Below are positions 44,076-53,604 of a DNA stretch of 64,000 bases, piece after piece (the stretch's first letter is position 1; each line of letters begins with the position of its first letter). The notes beneath the pieces were generated by a model. It searched no databases. It was not told where the DNA came from and was given only the letters and a program-made list of their open reading frames with translations. Origin of the DNA: Cellulophaga sp. BC115SP. GTDB lineage: Bacteria; Bacteroidota; Bacteroidia; Cytophagales; Spirosomataceae. A program made the translations under genes and the position numbers. The stretch spans positions 186,001 to 250,000 of the forward strand of contig NZ_JAAALB010000004.1 of the NCBI RefSeq assembly GCF_009905545.1. Reading direction: 5' to 3'.

Positions 44076-44495
44076 CTAGTATTGCTCAGTAGTTGCGAAG
44101 AAAAATGCACCTTCAATAGCTGCATTTTCGTCTGAATCAGAACCATGAATGGCGTTTGCACTCAAAGACTTTGCGAAGATTTTACGAATAGTACCTTCGT
44201 CAGCTTTAGCTGGGTCAGTAGCACCAATAAGCGTTCTGAAATCAAGAACAGCATTTTCTTTTTCAAGAATCATTGGTACGATAGGGCCAGAAGACATGTA
44301 TTCGCAAAGATCAGCGTAGAACGGTCTCTCAGCGTGTACTTCATAGAATTTGCCCGCCTGAGCTGGAGTCAACAATGTTTTTTTCATTGCAATAACCTTG
44401 AAGCCTGCTTCCTCAATCATTTTGATAATTGCACCTGAGTTGCCATCTGCTACAGCATCTGGCTTAATCATTGTAAAGGTTCTGTTAGTAGCCAT
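44076..44495 (-). CDS. ndk: nucleoside diphosphate kinase
   Basis: A 139-residue NDK that transfers the gamma phosphate between nucleoside triphosphates and diphosphates. The start reads [54 protein letters not shown] follows near 48-80; the phospho-His motif is [22 protein letters not shown] near 111-132. It is a single gene with a clear promoter upstream and a terminator downstream. Confidence 0.98.
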   Translation of the reverse strand: MATNRTFTMIKPDAVADGNSGAIIKMIEEAGFKVIAMKKTLLTPAQAGKFYEVHAERPFYADLCEYMSSGPIVPMILEKENAVLDFRTLIGATDPAKADEGTIRKIFAKSLSANAIHGSDSDENAAIEGAFFFATTEQY

Positions 44496-44526
44496 AAAAT
44501 GGGTATTATATGATTTTTGTTTAATA

Positions 44527-44557
44527 CAAAATTATATCTGATTATATCAAGTTCCAA
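44527..44557 (-). promoter_or_regulatory. Bacteroidota-type promoter of ndk
   Basis: On the minus strand TTG (44557-44555), 20 bp, then TAATTTTG (44534-44527), about 32 bp upstream of the ndk start codon. Confidence 0.75.
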
Positions 44558-44726
44558 GGATATTCTATTTACCATTCAAAGAAATAACTATACGGTTTTG
44601 CATGCTTGATATACTCTTTGCTTGATTTTCAAATGATTACCTAACTAATATAGCAATTTTAAGGCTAAATCACTCGAATATTTCAAAAATCTCCAAGTGA
44701 TAAATCATAAACTGTAAACTATTCTC

Positions 44727-44734
44727 TAACTTTG
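44727..44734 (+). promoter_or_regulatory. possible -7 element for the DHH operon
   Basis: TAACTTTG matches TAnnTTTG 51 bp before the DHH gene start, but no clear TTG lies 17-23 bp upstream. Confidence 0.45.
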
Positions 44735-44784
44735 TGGGCTAATTAACTTAAAATAAAACTCTTTTAGGAGAAATCACTAATAGA

Positions 44785-45807
44785 ATGCAAAACTTCGAAG
44801 CCTTTCGTGAGATAATCGCTACCCCACAAAGGATTGTGATTACCACTCACTACAAGCCAGACGCCGACGCTTTAGGTTCGTCGCTCGGCTTGGCAGGTTA
44901 TCTCAAGAAAAAAGGTCATCAAGTACAGGTAATCACTCCATCTGATTATCCTAGGTTCTTGAATTGGATGCAGGGAAATGATGAGGTTCTTAACTTTGAA
45001 GACTCAAAAGCTCAAAAGCAAGCCATAAAATATATAAACGAGGCAGACTTAATCTTTTGCCTTGACTTTTCTGCATTAGGTCGCATTGAAGCAATGGCCG
45101 AATATGTAGAAAAAGCAAAAGCTACCAAAGTGATGATAGACCATCACATCAATCCTGAAAGCTTTGCTACTTTTGTATACCATGACACAAAAGCTTCGGC
45201 AACAGCACAGTTGATTTATCAACTGATTGTGTTGTTGGGTGATAAAAGCCTCATCGATATTCCAATCGGTGAAAGTTTGTATGCTGGTATCATGACCGAT
45301 ACAGGTTCATTTAGACATCCTAGTACAACACCAGAAGTACATCGTATTGCGGCTGATATTATGGAATTGGGTGTCAACACCAATTTGGTACATCGTCGTA
45401 TCTATGATAGTACCTCGGTAGAGCGTCTGAAGTTTTTAGGATTTGTATTGTCCGAAAAAATGGTGGTATTGCCTAAATATCGAGTTGTATATTTTGTACT
45501 TACCGCTGAGGAGCTTAAAAGATACAATTCTCAAACGGGTGATACTGAGGGTATTGTTAATTATGGATTACAGGTAGAAGGCATTGTCATGTCTGTCATT
45601 ATCGTAGATCGTCCAGAAGCCGTAAAAATGTCGTTCCGTTCTGTAGAGCAATTTGCAGTAAATGGCTTGGCATCTAAATATTTCAATGGAGGAGGTCATA
45701 AAAATGCCGCAGGAGGAAAAACAACAGGATTAGGTGTTGAAGGCACGGTGGCTAAATTACTCTCAATTTTACCAGAGTATCAAGAGGAATTATTAAAAGT
45801 AGAATAG
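44785..45807 (+). CDS. DHH family phosphoesterase (NrnA-like)
   Basis: A 340-residue DHH/DHHA1 protein, probably a nanoRNase / 3'-phosphoadenosine 5'-phosphate phosphatase. Motifs are VITTHYKPDADALGSSLGL near 18-36, LIFCLDFSALGRIEAM near 91, MIDHHINPESFATFVYHDTKASATAQLIYQL with the DHH signature near 117-147, and ESLYAGIMTDTGSFRHPSTT near 167. The C-terminal DHHA1 part ends VNGLASKYFNGGGHKNAAGG. It degrades 2-5 nucleotide RNAs in relatives. The first FKBP lipoprotein gene follows at 33 bp, so these are likely in one operon. Confidence 0.93.
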   Translation: MQNFEAFREIIATPQRIVITTHYKPDADALGSSLGLAGYLKKKGHQVQVITPSDYPRFLNWMQGNDEVLNFEDSKAQKQAIKYINEADLIFCLDFSALGRIEAMAEYVEKAKATKVMIDHHINPESFATFVYHDTKASATAQLIYQLIVLLGDKSLIDIPIGESLYAGIMTDTGSFRHPSTTPEVHRIAADIMELGVNTNLVHRRIYDSTSVERLKFLGFVLSEKMVVLPKYRVVYFVLTAEELKRYNSQTGDTEGIVNYGLQVEGIVMSVIIVDRPEAVKMSFRSVEQFAVNGLASKYFNGGGHKNAAGGKTTGLGVEGTVAKLLSILPEYQEELLKVE

Positions 45808-45840
45808 AATTAAAATCAATTTTTTACAATAATCAGAAAA

Positions 45841-46704
45841 ATGCTTAAAAAACTTACCATGGTTATGGCTGCTGCTAGCTTAGTAGTTGCATGTAACAAA
45901 AATCGTGTAGAGGTAATCGAAAATGTGAAGATTCAAATTCACAACCATGACGACAAGGCGAAGAAATTAAAAGATGGCGATATCATCACTTTTACTGCCA
46001 AAATCTATAATAGCGCAGATTCATTGTTACAAGAGTCAACTGAAGCAAACCCAGCACGTGCTATGGTTCAGCCAGCAGGTGCATCAGGCTTTAAAGGTAG
46101 CTTCGAAGATGGTTTGAGATTACTTGCTCAGGGTGACAGTGCAACAATTTATGTACCAGTAGATTCATTGTCAAAAGGTGCACAACAATTGCCTCCATTT
46201 ATCAAAAAAGGAACAGATTTGAAATATTCTGTTAAAATCTTGAAAGTACAAACTCGTGCTGATTTTGATAAAGAAATGGCTGCTAATGCTCAAAAAGAAA
46301 AGCAAGCTGCTGAAGCACGCAAGACAGAACTTCCAAAATTGATTCAAGATTATATCGCAAAATCTGGAAAAACATTCAAAACTACTGCTTCAGGCTTATA
46401 CTACTCAATCACAACTGAAGGTACTGGCGCTAGTCCTAAAAAAGGAGACGTTTGTAAGTGTATGTATGTTGGTAAATTCTTGGATGGTAAAGTATTTGAC
46501 CAAAGCAAACAACCAATTGATATGCCAATCGGACAAATGATTCCAGGATTTAACGAAGCATTGACATTGATGAAAAAAGGTGGAAAAGCAACATTCGTGA
46601 TCCCTCCAGCAATCGGTTATGGCGAGCAAGGACAAGGCCCAATCCCAGGCAACTCTGCTTTGGTATTCGAGGTTGAAGTAATTGATTTCACAGCGTCAAA
46701 ATAA
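45841..46704 (+). CDS. FKBP-type peptidyl-prolyl isomerase lipoprotein 1
   Basis: A 287-residue lipoprotein: signal peptide MLKKLTMVMAAASLVVAC with lipid-attachment Cys18. An N-terminal FKBP-like half (about 30-140; KLKDGDIITFTAKIYNSADS) is degenerate. A helical linker rich in Lys, Glu and Ala lies at 145-185. The C-terminal FKBP domain (about 195-285) has MYVGKFLDGKVFDQSKQP, IGQMIPGFNEALTLMKKGGKATFVIPPAIGYGEQG and NSALVFEVEVIDF. It is probably an outer membrane lipoprotein chaperone. GldI of gliding bacteria has this architecture, but the assignment is not proven. Confidence 0.9.
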   Translation: MLKKLTMVMAAASLVVACNKNRVEVIENVKIQIHNHDDKAKKLKDGDIITFTAKIYNSADSLLQESTEANPARAMVQPAGASGFKGSFEDGLRLLAQGDSATIYVPVDSLSKGAQQLPPFIKKGTDLKYSVKILKVQTRADFDKEMAANAQKEKQAAEARKTELPKLIQDYIAKSGKTFKTTASGLYYSITTEGTGASPKKGDVCKCMYVGKFLDGKVFDQSKQPIDMPIGQMIPGFNEALTLMKKGGKATFVIPPAIGYGEQGQGPIPGNSALVFEVEVIDFTASK

Positions 46705-46730
46705 TATCAAGGTTGTAAGTAATTACGCGA

Positions 46731-46785
46731 TAAAAGTGTAGGCGGTATTCTCGGATACATCTTACACTTTTGTCTGTTTTTGGAA
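46731..46785 (+). terminator. probable terminator after FKBP gene 1
   Basis: aaaagtgta (46732-46740) pairs with tacactttt (46763-46771), then a T-rich tract. The loop is long, so it is only moderately convincing. Confidence 0.5.
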
Positions 46786-46986
46786 ATCCCTTCATTCTAA
46801 AGTGCAAAACTGCTAATTTTAACAGTTTTTAACAGCCAAGTAGCACTATTCCACAAATGCTTGTCGTTATTTTACACTATGAAAGACTGTCTATTCCAGT
46901 AAAGTGAATACTTTATGTTTAGGAGTTTTCAGTTAAAGATATTCCAAGCTAATTTTTAATCTAACAATCTGTAATTATCATCAAAG

Positions 46987-47859
46987 ATGAAAAACATCAA
47001 AAGTTTATATGTGTTGGGGCTGTTTGCGATTGTAGTGCTATTGAGTTCATGCTTATCGACAATCGTCTTAGAAAATGACGAAATCGTAAAACAGAACGAA
47101 ACCAAAATTCAGACATATTTAAGTTCACAGTCACTATCATTTACCAAAGCAACAAACGGTATTTACTATACAGCTGTGGGTGATACTAGCGGACGTGTTA
47201 TGACGGCTGGTGATACTGTAAGAGTACAATACACTATTTCAAGATTGGATGGAGTGAAAATCGATAGCTCAGTTACAGGAAAACCATTCCAGTTTATTTA
47301 TGGTAATAGTACTAGTATTTTTGTGAAAACGCTTCCTTTGTTGCACGAGAGCCAACAAGGGTCATTTATTATTCCATCTACTCAAGCATTGGGGTCACAA
47401 ACGTTTCCAAATCTACCTGCAAACTCACCGATTCGCTTAGATGTAAAATGGTTTAAAACCTACAGTGAAGCGGCTTATATTGATAACTATATCTTAGCGA
47501 ATAAGATCACTGTGACTGCAAAATACAGTAATGGCTTACGTTATATCCGTACTCAAGATGGAACAGGAGACTATATGGCAAGTGGTAAAATTGCCAAAGT
47601 TAAATATACAGGAAAGCTATTGAATGGATTTATCTTTGATTCAAACGTTGCAAAAACCGATACCTTCAAAATTACCATCGGTGGGTCATCAGCTATTACT
47701 GGTTTCCAAAGAGGGGTAGAGTTGATGAAAGTAGGAGAAAAAGCAACCCTAATTTTCCCATCATCTATTGGTTATGGCACAACAGGTTCGTTACCAAAGA
47801 TTCCAGGGGAATCACCATTGATTTTTGATGTACAAGTAATTGCTGTAAGCGATAATTAA
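46987..47859 (+). CDS. FKBP-type peptidyl-prolyl isomerase lipoprotein 2
   Basis: A 290-residue lipoprotein, signal peptide MKNIKSLYVLGLFAIVVLLSSC with Cys22. The first FKBP-like half (about 40-160) starts QTYLSSQSLSFTKATNGIYY and holds MTAGDTVRVQYTISRLDGVKID, lacking several active-site residues. The second half (about 180-288) has VKYTGKLLNGFIFDSN, ITGFQRGVELMKVGEKATLIFPSSIGYGTTG and LIFDVQVIAV. The two halves suggest domain duplication. It is a paralogue of the proteins encoded on either side and likely sits in the outer membrane. Confidence 0.88.
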   Translation: MKNIKSLYVLGLFAIVVLLSSCLSTIVLENDEIVKQNETKIQTYLSSQSLSFTKATNGIYYTAVGDTSGRVMTAGDTVRVQYTISRLDGVKIDSSVTGKPFQFIYGNSTSIFVKTLPLLHESQQGSFIIPSTQALGSQTFPNLPANSPIRLDVKWFKTYSEAAYIDNYILANKITVTAKYSNGLRYIRTQDGTGDYMASGKIAKVKYTGKLLNGFIFDSNVAKTDTFKITIGGSSAITGFQRGVELMKVGEKATLIFPSSIGYGTTGSLPKIPGESPLIFDVQVIAVSDN

Positions 47860-48069
47860 TAGTAAATATTATCTAAAGAGTTAGAAATTAGAGTAAGTAA
47901 TCCTTTCAAAGAGATAAAGTTGTAAGGAATGGTCATTTGAATACAACCATTTTGCCAGCTTTGGAGTCTTTGGGATAAGATGCTCTAACATCTAACTCTT
48001 TATTTTTGAAAGCAGATGTATGCGAAAGCGTAACATTCGCAATTTTAAACCCCAATTATTGTATTTATT

Positions 48070-48960
48070 ATGAAAAAACTCTTCTGGTTATTAACGATTG
48101 GTTATGCATTTTTGATGACTTCTTGTATGAGTAATGGCGATCCTGACCCAGCTGCAACAGAGAAACTCAAACAAAATGAAGCAGCAGTAAAGAAATATAT
48201 CACTGACAATAATCTTGCTGTACAACAACATAGTTCAGGCTTTTATTTTCAAATCAATAACTCAAACCCATCGGGTCGTGTTCCTGTAGTAGGTGATTTG
48301 TCATCGATTAACTTCGTGATTAAAAATCTTGCAGGTACTATTGTTGATAGTTCAAGAGTTAATCAGAAAATTGCTTATGATTATATTTTTGGAGCCTATA
48401 ACAGTGTATTCAATTATCCATTGAGTATAATGCGTGTAGGAGATAAAGGTAAATTTATTTTTCCTCAACTTCAAAGCAATGGCGATCCTGTGATTATTGA
48501 GATTGAGTTGTTGAATACGCTTACCGAAAATGAGAATATTGATAAGTATATCGCAACGAAATATCCTCAATTGTCATTTACTAAAACCTCTACTGATTTA
48601 CGATTTGCAATAACAAGTGCTAATCCTAGTGGGGAGTCTTTAACATCAGGCAAAAAAGTTTCATTAAAGTATACTGGAAAGTTACTTTTTGAAATGAGAA
48701 AAGTGGATGCCAATAACAAACTCTATTATGATGCTCAATTTGACGCAAATACGATGGATTTTACCGTTGGCGCAAATCTTACAATTAGAGGATTTGAAGA
48801 AGGCGTTGCAAGAATGAAAGTTGGAGAAAAAGCAGTGTTTATCTTTCCTTCAAATATTGGGTATTCAAGTGGTGGTAGTGTCAACCAAACTACTGGTGTA
48901 TATGTGATACCTCCTTATGCTTCATTACAATTTGAAGTAGAGGTAGTGTCAGTAAAATAA
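48070..48960 (+). CDS. FKBP-type peptidyl-prolyl isomerase lipoprotein 3
   Basis: A 296-residue lipoprotein, signal peptide MKKLFWLLTIGYAFLMTSC with Cys19 followed by MSNGDPDP. It resembles FKBP lipoprotein 2 in layout: an N-terminal half with VKKYITDNNLAVQQHSSGFYFQI and VPVVGDLSSINFVIKNLAG, and a C-terminal half with VSLKYTGKLLFEMRK, LTIRGFEEGVARMKVGEKAVFIFPSNIGYSSGG and LQFEVEVVSV. An insertion in the first strand pair (KVDANNKLYYDAQFD) separates it from the others. Many FKBP catalytic aromatic residues are replaced, so isomerase activity may be weak. Confidence 0.86.
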   Translation: MKKLFWLLTIGYAFLMTSCMSNGDPDPAATEKLKQNEAAVKKYITDNNLAVQQHSSGFYFQINNSNPSGRVPVVGDLSSINFVIKNLAGTIVDSSRVNQKIAYDYIFGAYNSVFNYPLSIMRVGDKGKFIFPQLQSNGDPVIIEIELLNTLTENENIDKYIATKYPQLSFTKTSTDLRFAITSANPSGESLTSGKKVSLKYTGKLLFEMRKVDANNKLYYDAQFDANTMDFTVGANLTIRGFEEGVARMKVGEKAVFIFPSNIGYSSGGSVNQTTGVYVIPPYASLQFEVEVVSVK

Positions 48961-49008
48961 TGACAGTCAGGGTAATACTCAACTGTTTTCTTTGTAGTTT
49001 TACAGAAA

Positions 49009-49048
49009 ATATCAAAGCCTTCTTCTTAACAGAGGAAGGCTTTGATAT
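49009..49048. other. hairpin between FKBP gene 3 and rdgB
   Basis: A perfect 14-bp stem pairs 49009-49022 (atatcaaagccttc) with 49035-49048. There is no T run on the plus strand, so it may stabilise the mRNA end rather than terminate. Confidence 0.55.
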
Positions 49049-49086
49049 GAAAGGTGTAGCCCGAAACTAAAATTTGAATGATTATT

Positions 49087-49668
49087 ATGAAAAAGTTATG
49101 TTTTGCAACGAACAATGCTCATAAGTTGCAAGAAATTCAAGCCATGCTCGGCGAGCAGTTCGAACTTATCTCTCTTGAAGCTACAGGATGTAAAGAAGAG
49201 TTACCCGAAACAGGTAATACCCTAGAAGCCAATTCCCTACAAAAAGCTCAATACCTTTTTGATAATTATAACAATATTAACTGTTTTGCAGACGATACAG
49301 GTTTGGAAGTGGAAGCGCTCAATGGTGAGCCAGGGGTATATTCTGCCCGTTATGCAGGAGCTCATCGTAGTAATACCGATAATATAGCGTTGCTTTTGAC
49401 CAATTTGAAAGATAAAGCAAGTCGTAAAGCAAGATTTAGAACTGTCATTACTTTGATATTAGATGGCGTAATTCACCAATTTGATGGTATAGTAGAAGGA
49501 CAAATAATTGATGAATTAAGAGGCGAAGGCGGTTTTGGTTATGACCCTATATTTGTGCCAGATGGTTATGAACAAACATTTGCAGAGATGACGATGGAAC
49601 AAAAAGCCAGTATGTCTCACCGAGGACGAGCCTTTCAAAAATTAGTCCAATTCTTGAAAGAAATTTAG
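49087..49668 (+). CDS. rdgB: non-canonical purine NTP pyrophosphatase
   Basis: A 193-residue RdgB/HAM1 protein that hydrolyses ITP, dITP and XTP to monophosphates. ATG 49087 (MKKLCFATNNAHKLQEIQAM) is preferred to an in-frame ATG nine bases earlier. Other motifs are ELPETGNTLEANSLQKAQYL near 38-57, CFADDTGLEVEALNGEPGVYSARYAG near 66-91, GEGGFGYDPIFVPDGY near 149, and the terminal SMSHRGRAFQKL with the family's SHR motif. Length is typical. Confidence 0.97.
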   Translation: MKKLCFATNNAHKLQEIQAMLGEQFELISLEATGCKEELPETGNTLEANSLQKAQYLFDNYNNINCFADDTGLEVEALNGEPGVYSARYAGAHRSNTDNIALLLTNLKDKASRKARFRTVITLILDGVIHQFDGIVEGQIIDELRGEGGFGYDPIFVPDGYEQTFAEMTMEQKASMSHRGRAFQKLVQFLKEI

Positions 49669-50044
49669 AGAAGAGTGAAAACTTCTTTTTGATTTGAAAT
49701 AAAAAATAACCTCAATGTTTAATTAACAGAATTGCATCCTCAAAAATATTCTACGCTCGTAAGCAACCAGTTATAACTTTTTCTTCGTACATATTCAATG
49801 TACGGCACATAAAAGGAATGAAGATTTGCTATACAAGATTATAGACTTATCTTCAGTAAGTTAGAGGGAATAGTGTCTTTTAATTGTCATACTAATAAAT
49901 TGTATTTTTAAGTTTCTTTTTCCAAATTTGAATAAAAAATCTCTTTAAATTAATGGCTTAGACAGCCAACTATTTAGTTTTCCGTTTACAAAATATCTAA
50001 TCACAGATTTAAAACATTATCGCCATTTAAGTTTTATCCGAGAA
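49669..50044. other. non-coding gap upstream of the DUF5686 gene
   Basis: AT-rich, no gene or RNA seen. It has a small palindrome cgtacat-attca-atgtacg at 49786-49804. No convincing promoter was found. Confidence 0.4.
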
Positions 50045-50074
50045 ATGTTGGAATCAAAATCACTTGTCTTATAC

Positions 50075-52633
50075 ATGTGCACTAAAAACCTCTTTTTATT
50101 CACAAAAATTTTAACCATTATTATCTTAACAACCCTAACTACAAAAGCACAATTCGTTATAAAAGGTAGAGTTACAGATGCAAAAAATGGTGATCCGCTT
50201 CCTTTTGCTACAGTCGGTATCAAAGGTAAAAATATAGGTGCTCAAACCAACTTTGAGGGTATTTTTACTATTCGTGCAAAAGAACTCGGCGATTCTCTCT
50301 ATGTAAGTACAGTAGGCTATAAAACTCGTACCAAAGCCATTGATAAAAAGTCAGCAAATCAAACTATTGATTTTCAGTTAGCGGGCGAAGCCAAGTCCCT
50401 AGATGAAGTAATTGTTTATTCTGGAGAAAATCCTGCCTTTAAAATTCTTCGTAAACTTCGTGAAAATAGTGATAAAAATGACCGTAAGCGCTTAAGTGCC
50501 TACGAGTATGATTCCTATTCAAAAATGGAACTTGATGTAGATAATATTTCAGAAAAGTTCAAGAAGAGAAAGGTTATGAAGCAAATCCAAGGTGCCATTG
50601 ACAAATTTGAAAAAATGGCAGGCGAAGATGGAAAGGCGGTTATTCCAACGTTTATTTCAGAAACAGTTTCTAAATATTACTACCGTGAAAGCCCTTCTCG
50701 CAAAAAAGAAATGGTGCTTAAAAACAACGTAAAAGGAGTTGGTGTCAAAGAAGGAGGATTTGTGTCGCAATTAGTTGGAGGAAACCTTTTTGCCAACTAT
50801 AACTTTTATAATAACTACGTCGCATTTTTAGGAAAAGATATTATTTCGCCAATTGGTGAAAACTGGAAAGGTACCTATAAATGGTATTTGTCAGATACCA
50901 CCGATATAGATGGACATATCTGCTATGGTATGGAGTTCGATCCAAAAAACGATAAAGATTTGGTGTTTATCGGAAAAGCTTATATCGATACCACTACTTA
51001 TGCCTTGGTTCAGATAGACGCTACTGTAGGCAAAGAAGCCAATATCAACTTTATTGATAAGATTAAAATTTCTCAAGAGTTAACACAAACTTCTGAAGGA
51101 GCGTGGCTTCCTGCCAAAACACGTTTTTTGATTGATATTGCTGAAATTTCAAAGAATTCGGCTGGTATGCTTTTGAAAATGTATATCTCCAACAAAGACT
51201 TTGTGATTAATCAACCAAAGCCTCTAGCGTTTTACGATATTCCTGTCGAGGTAGCCGAGGATTCAAAAGAAACTGACCCTAAATTTTGGGAACAAGCCCG
51301 TCATGAGCCTTTTAGCGCTCAAGACGTATTAGCGTCTAGGTTGATAGATACCGTACGTAATGTGCCTATCGTACGCACATATGTAGAGATTGCAGAGATT
51401 GTTGCAAGTGGTTACAAGCGCTTCGATGGTATCGAAATTGGCCCATATTTGTATTCTATTGCTTTCAACCGAATTGAAGGAATGCGCTTAAGAATGGGTT
51501 TTAGAACGAATGCAGCATTTAGTAAGCACTGGGTCTTTAGAGGTTTTGCAGGAATTGGAACACGAGATTTGAAGATGAAATATGGTGCGGAAGCCAACTA
51601 TATTTTGTCTAGAAGACACTGGACCGTTGCAGGATTTAAACATACCTATGACTTAGAACGCATAGGCTTAACACCTGAATTGATTTCAGACAATAAAATC
51701 TTCTATGCTTTTACGCGCTGGGGATTATATTCTGGAGCGTTTTATCGTCGAGAAAATGAAGCATTCATTAAAACAGAGCCAACAAAAGGAATTACTTTAA
51801 CGGCGTCTTTGATTCAACGAAATTTTGATCCTTTGTTTGCATTCAAGTATCGTACTAATCCCGAAATGAATCAACTGTCTCCATCAAGAGATTACTATGA
51901 TGATACTTTTTTGACATTAGAAGCTCGTTTTGCTAAAAATGAAACTTATATCATGGATGGCAACGAACGAATCACACTCGATACTAAACGCGTTCCTGTG
52001 GTTACGCTTACGTATCAACGAGGCTTGAAAGGATTTTTGAATGGCGATTTTGACTATCACAAATTTACAGCAAAAGTGTATCAAACATTTAGATTAGGTA
52101 CACTTGGTCGTTCGTCTTATTTGTTACAAGCTGGCTATACACCATCTAGTTTGCCTGCTCCATTATTGTATCCACACTTAGGAAACCAAACGCTATTCTT
52201 TAATAGAGCAGCATTTAATACAATGCACTATTTTGAATTTGTGAGTGATAAGTTTGTTTCTGTGCAATACAACCACAATTTCGAAGGATTATTATTCAAT
52301 AGAATTCCTGCAATTCGTCAATTGAAATGGCGTCTTTTGGCAACAGCCAATATATTGTACGGTAGCCAAAAACAAGGAAATCAGCAATTGATGGATGATG
52401 CAATGCCAATATTTAATCCTCGACATCCTTCTAATATGCTTGAATCAAGGTTTAATTTTTCAAGCTTAGATCCAAATATTCCGTTTGTGGAGGTTGGTTA
52501 TGGGATTGATAATATCTTTAAAATATTTAGAATTCAGGCATTTCATCGCCTCACTTACTTAGACCACTTGTCTCCATCGGGTAAATTACCAGATAAATTT
52601 ACCATAAAAGGATCAGTACATTTTTCATTCTAA
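50075..52633 (+). CDS. DUF5686 / carboxypeptidase-regulatory-like outer membrane protein
   Basis: An 852-residue exported protein. Start ATG 50075 gives a compact signal peptide (MCTKNLFLFTKILTIIILTT, ending near TKAQ); the frame extends to an ATG at 50045. The N-terminal CarboxypepD_reg-like domain reads FVIKGRVTDAKNGDPLPFATVGIKG near 27-51. The DUF5686 region follows, with LDEVIVYSGENPAFKILRKLRENSDKND near 108-135, and the rest is a predicted beta-barrel that ends in TIKGSVHFSF with a terminal Phe. The function is unknown; related proteins resemble TonB-dependent receptors without a plug. It is single, with a terminator behind. Confidence 0.9.
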   Translation: MCTKNLFLFTKILTIIILTTLTTKAQFVIKGRVTDAKNGDPLPFATVGIKGKNIGAQTNFEGIFTIRAKELGDSLYVSTVGYKTRTKAIDKKSANQTIDFQLAGEAKSLDEVIVYSGENPAFKILRKLRENSDKNDRKRLSAYEYDSYSKMELDVDNISEKFKKRKVMKQIQGAIDKFEKMAGEDGKAVIPTFISETVSKYYYRESPSRKKEMVLKNNVKGVGVKEGGFVSQLVGGNLFANYNFYNNYVAFLGKDIISPIGENWKGTYKWYLSDTTDIDGHICYGMEFDPKNDKDLVFIGKAYIDTTTYALVQIDATVGKEANINFIDKIKISQELTQTSEGAWLPAKTRFLIDIAEISKNSAGMLLKMYISNKDFVINQPKPLAFYDIPVEVAEDSKETDPKFWEQARHEPFSAQDVLASRLIDTVRNVPIVRTYVEIAEIVASGYKRFDGIEIGPYLYSIAFNRIEGMRLRMGFRTNAAFSKHWVFRGFAGIGTRDLKMKYGAEANYILSRRHWTVAGFKHTYDLERIGLTPELISDNKIFYAFTRWGLYSGAFYRRENEAFIKTEPTKGITLTASLIQRNFDPLFAFKYRTNPEMNQLSPSRDYYDDTFLTLEARFAKNETYIMDGNERITLDTKRVPVVTLTYQRGLKGFLNGDFDYHKFTAKVYQTFRLGTLGRSSYLLQAGYTPSSLPAPLLYPHLGNQTLFFNRAAFNTMHYFEFVSDKFVSVQYNHNFEGLLFNRIPAIRQLKWRLLATANILYGSQKQGNQQLMDDAMPIFNPRHPSNMLESRFNFSSLDPNIPFVEVGYGIDNIFKIFRIQAFHRLTYLDHLSPSGKLPDKFTIKGSVHFSF

Positions 52634-52640
52634 GTTATCA

Positions 52641-52678
52641 GCTCCTATTGAACGTAATGTTTGATAGGAGTTTTTTAT
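52641..52678 (+). terminator. intrinsic terminator of the DUF5686 gene
   Basis: ctcctat and ataggag form a stem, followed by a T run, 8 bp after the stop. The remaining 52680-53115 has no gene I can support; ttcgca/tgcgaa at about 53040-53063 could be a weak end-hairpin of the peptide array. Confidence 0.7.
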
Positions 52679-53115
52679 TAAGTCCCTTGTTCTGTTATAC
52701 CTTGTCAGACATCGAAAATGTCTTTGAGGAAGATAGTTTTTTTGCGATAAGGTATTTACTTTGTACAAAAAGTGTGTTTCAGCGCAGTTAATCATAGATA
52801 AGAAATGAACCTTTAGGCATATACGTATTGAGCAATGCGTATTACTGAGTATTTTCCATTATGTAAAATTACTGAGATTCTCCTCTGGTTCATTTCTATT
52901 GCATATCGCCATCTATGTGCCTCCTAAAGCCGAAGACATTAACTAAAAAAATTTGATGATTGATTGTCAAAAGCACCTTTTGACCGTATGTAAACTTGCG
53001 ATTTGAAATTTAGACTATTGTAGATTTATAATTTTAAGTTTCGCATTTGAGCGGTTTTGCGAATGTCTACAAATTAAGGATTCTTTTTGTTTTGATAATT
53101 AGAGTAAACAACTGC

Positions 53116-53301
53116 TTAGAAATTAGAGATAATCGAAGCGGTAGCATTATCATTGAAATTCGAAATGATTGATGCAGTGTACTGAGCGCCGAAGTTTGAG
53201 ATAATCGAAGCCGTTTTATGGTTAAGTGTATCTTGGTTGTTGAATTTAGCAACCGTAGATTTAGCAACAGAAAGCTTGTTGTTAGTTGTGATAGTTTTCA
53301 T
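53116..53301 (-). CDS. RiPP-precursor-like peptide, array unit 8
   Basis: A 61-residue peptide, the last in transcription order. The N-terminal part (1-29) is polar and contains LSVAKSTVAKFNN (residues 10-22), resembling the leader motif of Bacteroidota class I lanthipeptide-type precursors (L-x-L-x-K-x-T-I-A-x-L). The C-terminal part (30-61) has TASIISNF at 30-37, 42-49 and 54-61, separated by GAQY and NDNA. This copy has Thr at residue 25, where the others have Ser. There is no Cys and no GG cleavage site. It is not a recognised family; function is unknown. Confidence 0.7.
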   Translation of the reverse strand: MKTITTNNKLSVAKSTVAKFNNQDTLNHKTASIISNFGAQYTASIISNFNDNATASIISNF

Positions 53302-53359
53302 GGCAATGAGAGTTTATAAATTTTTGAATGTTGTGTTGTTACAGATAAAAGGGCTATTC

Positions 53360-53545
53360 TTAGAAATTCGAGATAATCGAAGCAGTAGCATTATCATTGA
53401 AATTCGAAATGATTGATGCGGTGTACTGAGCGCCGAAGTTTGAGATAATCGAAGCCGTTTTATGGTTAAGGCTATCTTGGTTATTGAATTTAGCAACCGT
53501 AGATTTAGCAACAGAAAGCTTGTTGTTAGTTGTGATAGTTTTCAT
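53360..53545 (-). CDS. RiPP-precursor-like peptide, array unit 7
   Basis: A 61-residue peptide with Thr3, Ala13 and Ser25. The three TASIISNF repeats (30-37, 42-49, 54-61) are identical to those in all other units. Codons in the repeats differ from neighbours without changing the protein, for example ACC-GCA in place of ACT-GCT in the second repeat, pointing to selection on the peptide. The stop TAA directly follows the last Phe, so the motif forms the C-terminus. Confidence 0.72.
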   Translation of the reverse strand: MKTITTNNKLSVAKSTVAKFNNQDSLNHKTASIISNFGAQYTASIISNFNDNATASIISNF

Positions 53546-53604
53546 GGCAATGAGAGTTTATAAATTTTTGAATGTTGTGTTGTTACAGATAAAAAGGGCT
53601 ATTC

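Noticed and set aside
47969-48008. Promoter for FKBP gene 3
   Set aside because: TATTTTTG at 48001 fits, but the nearest TTTG is 28 bp away, outside the accepted spacing.
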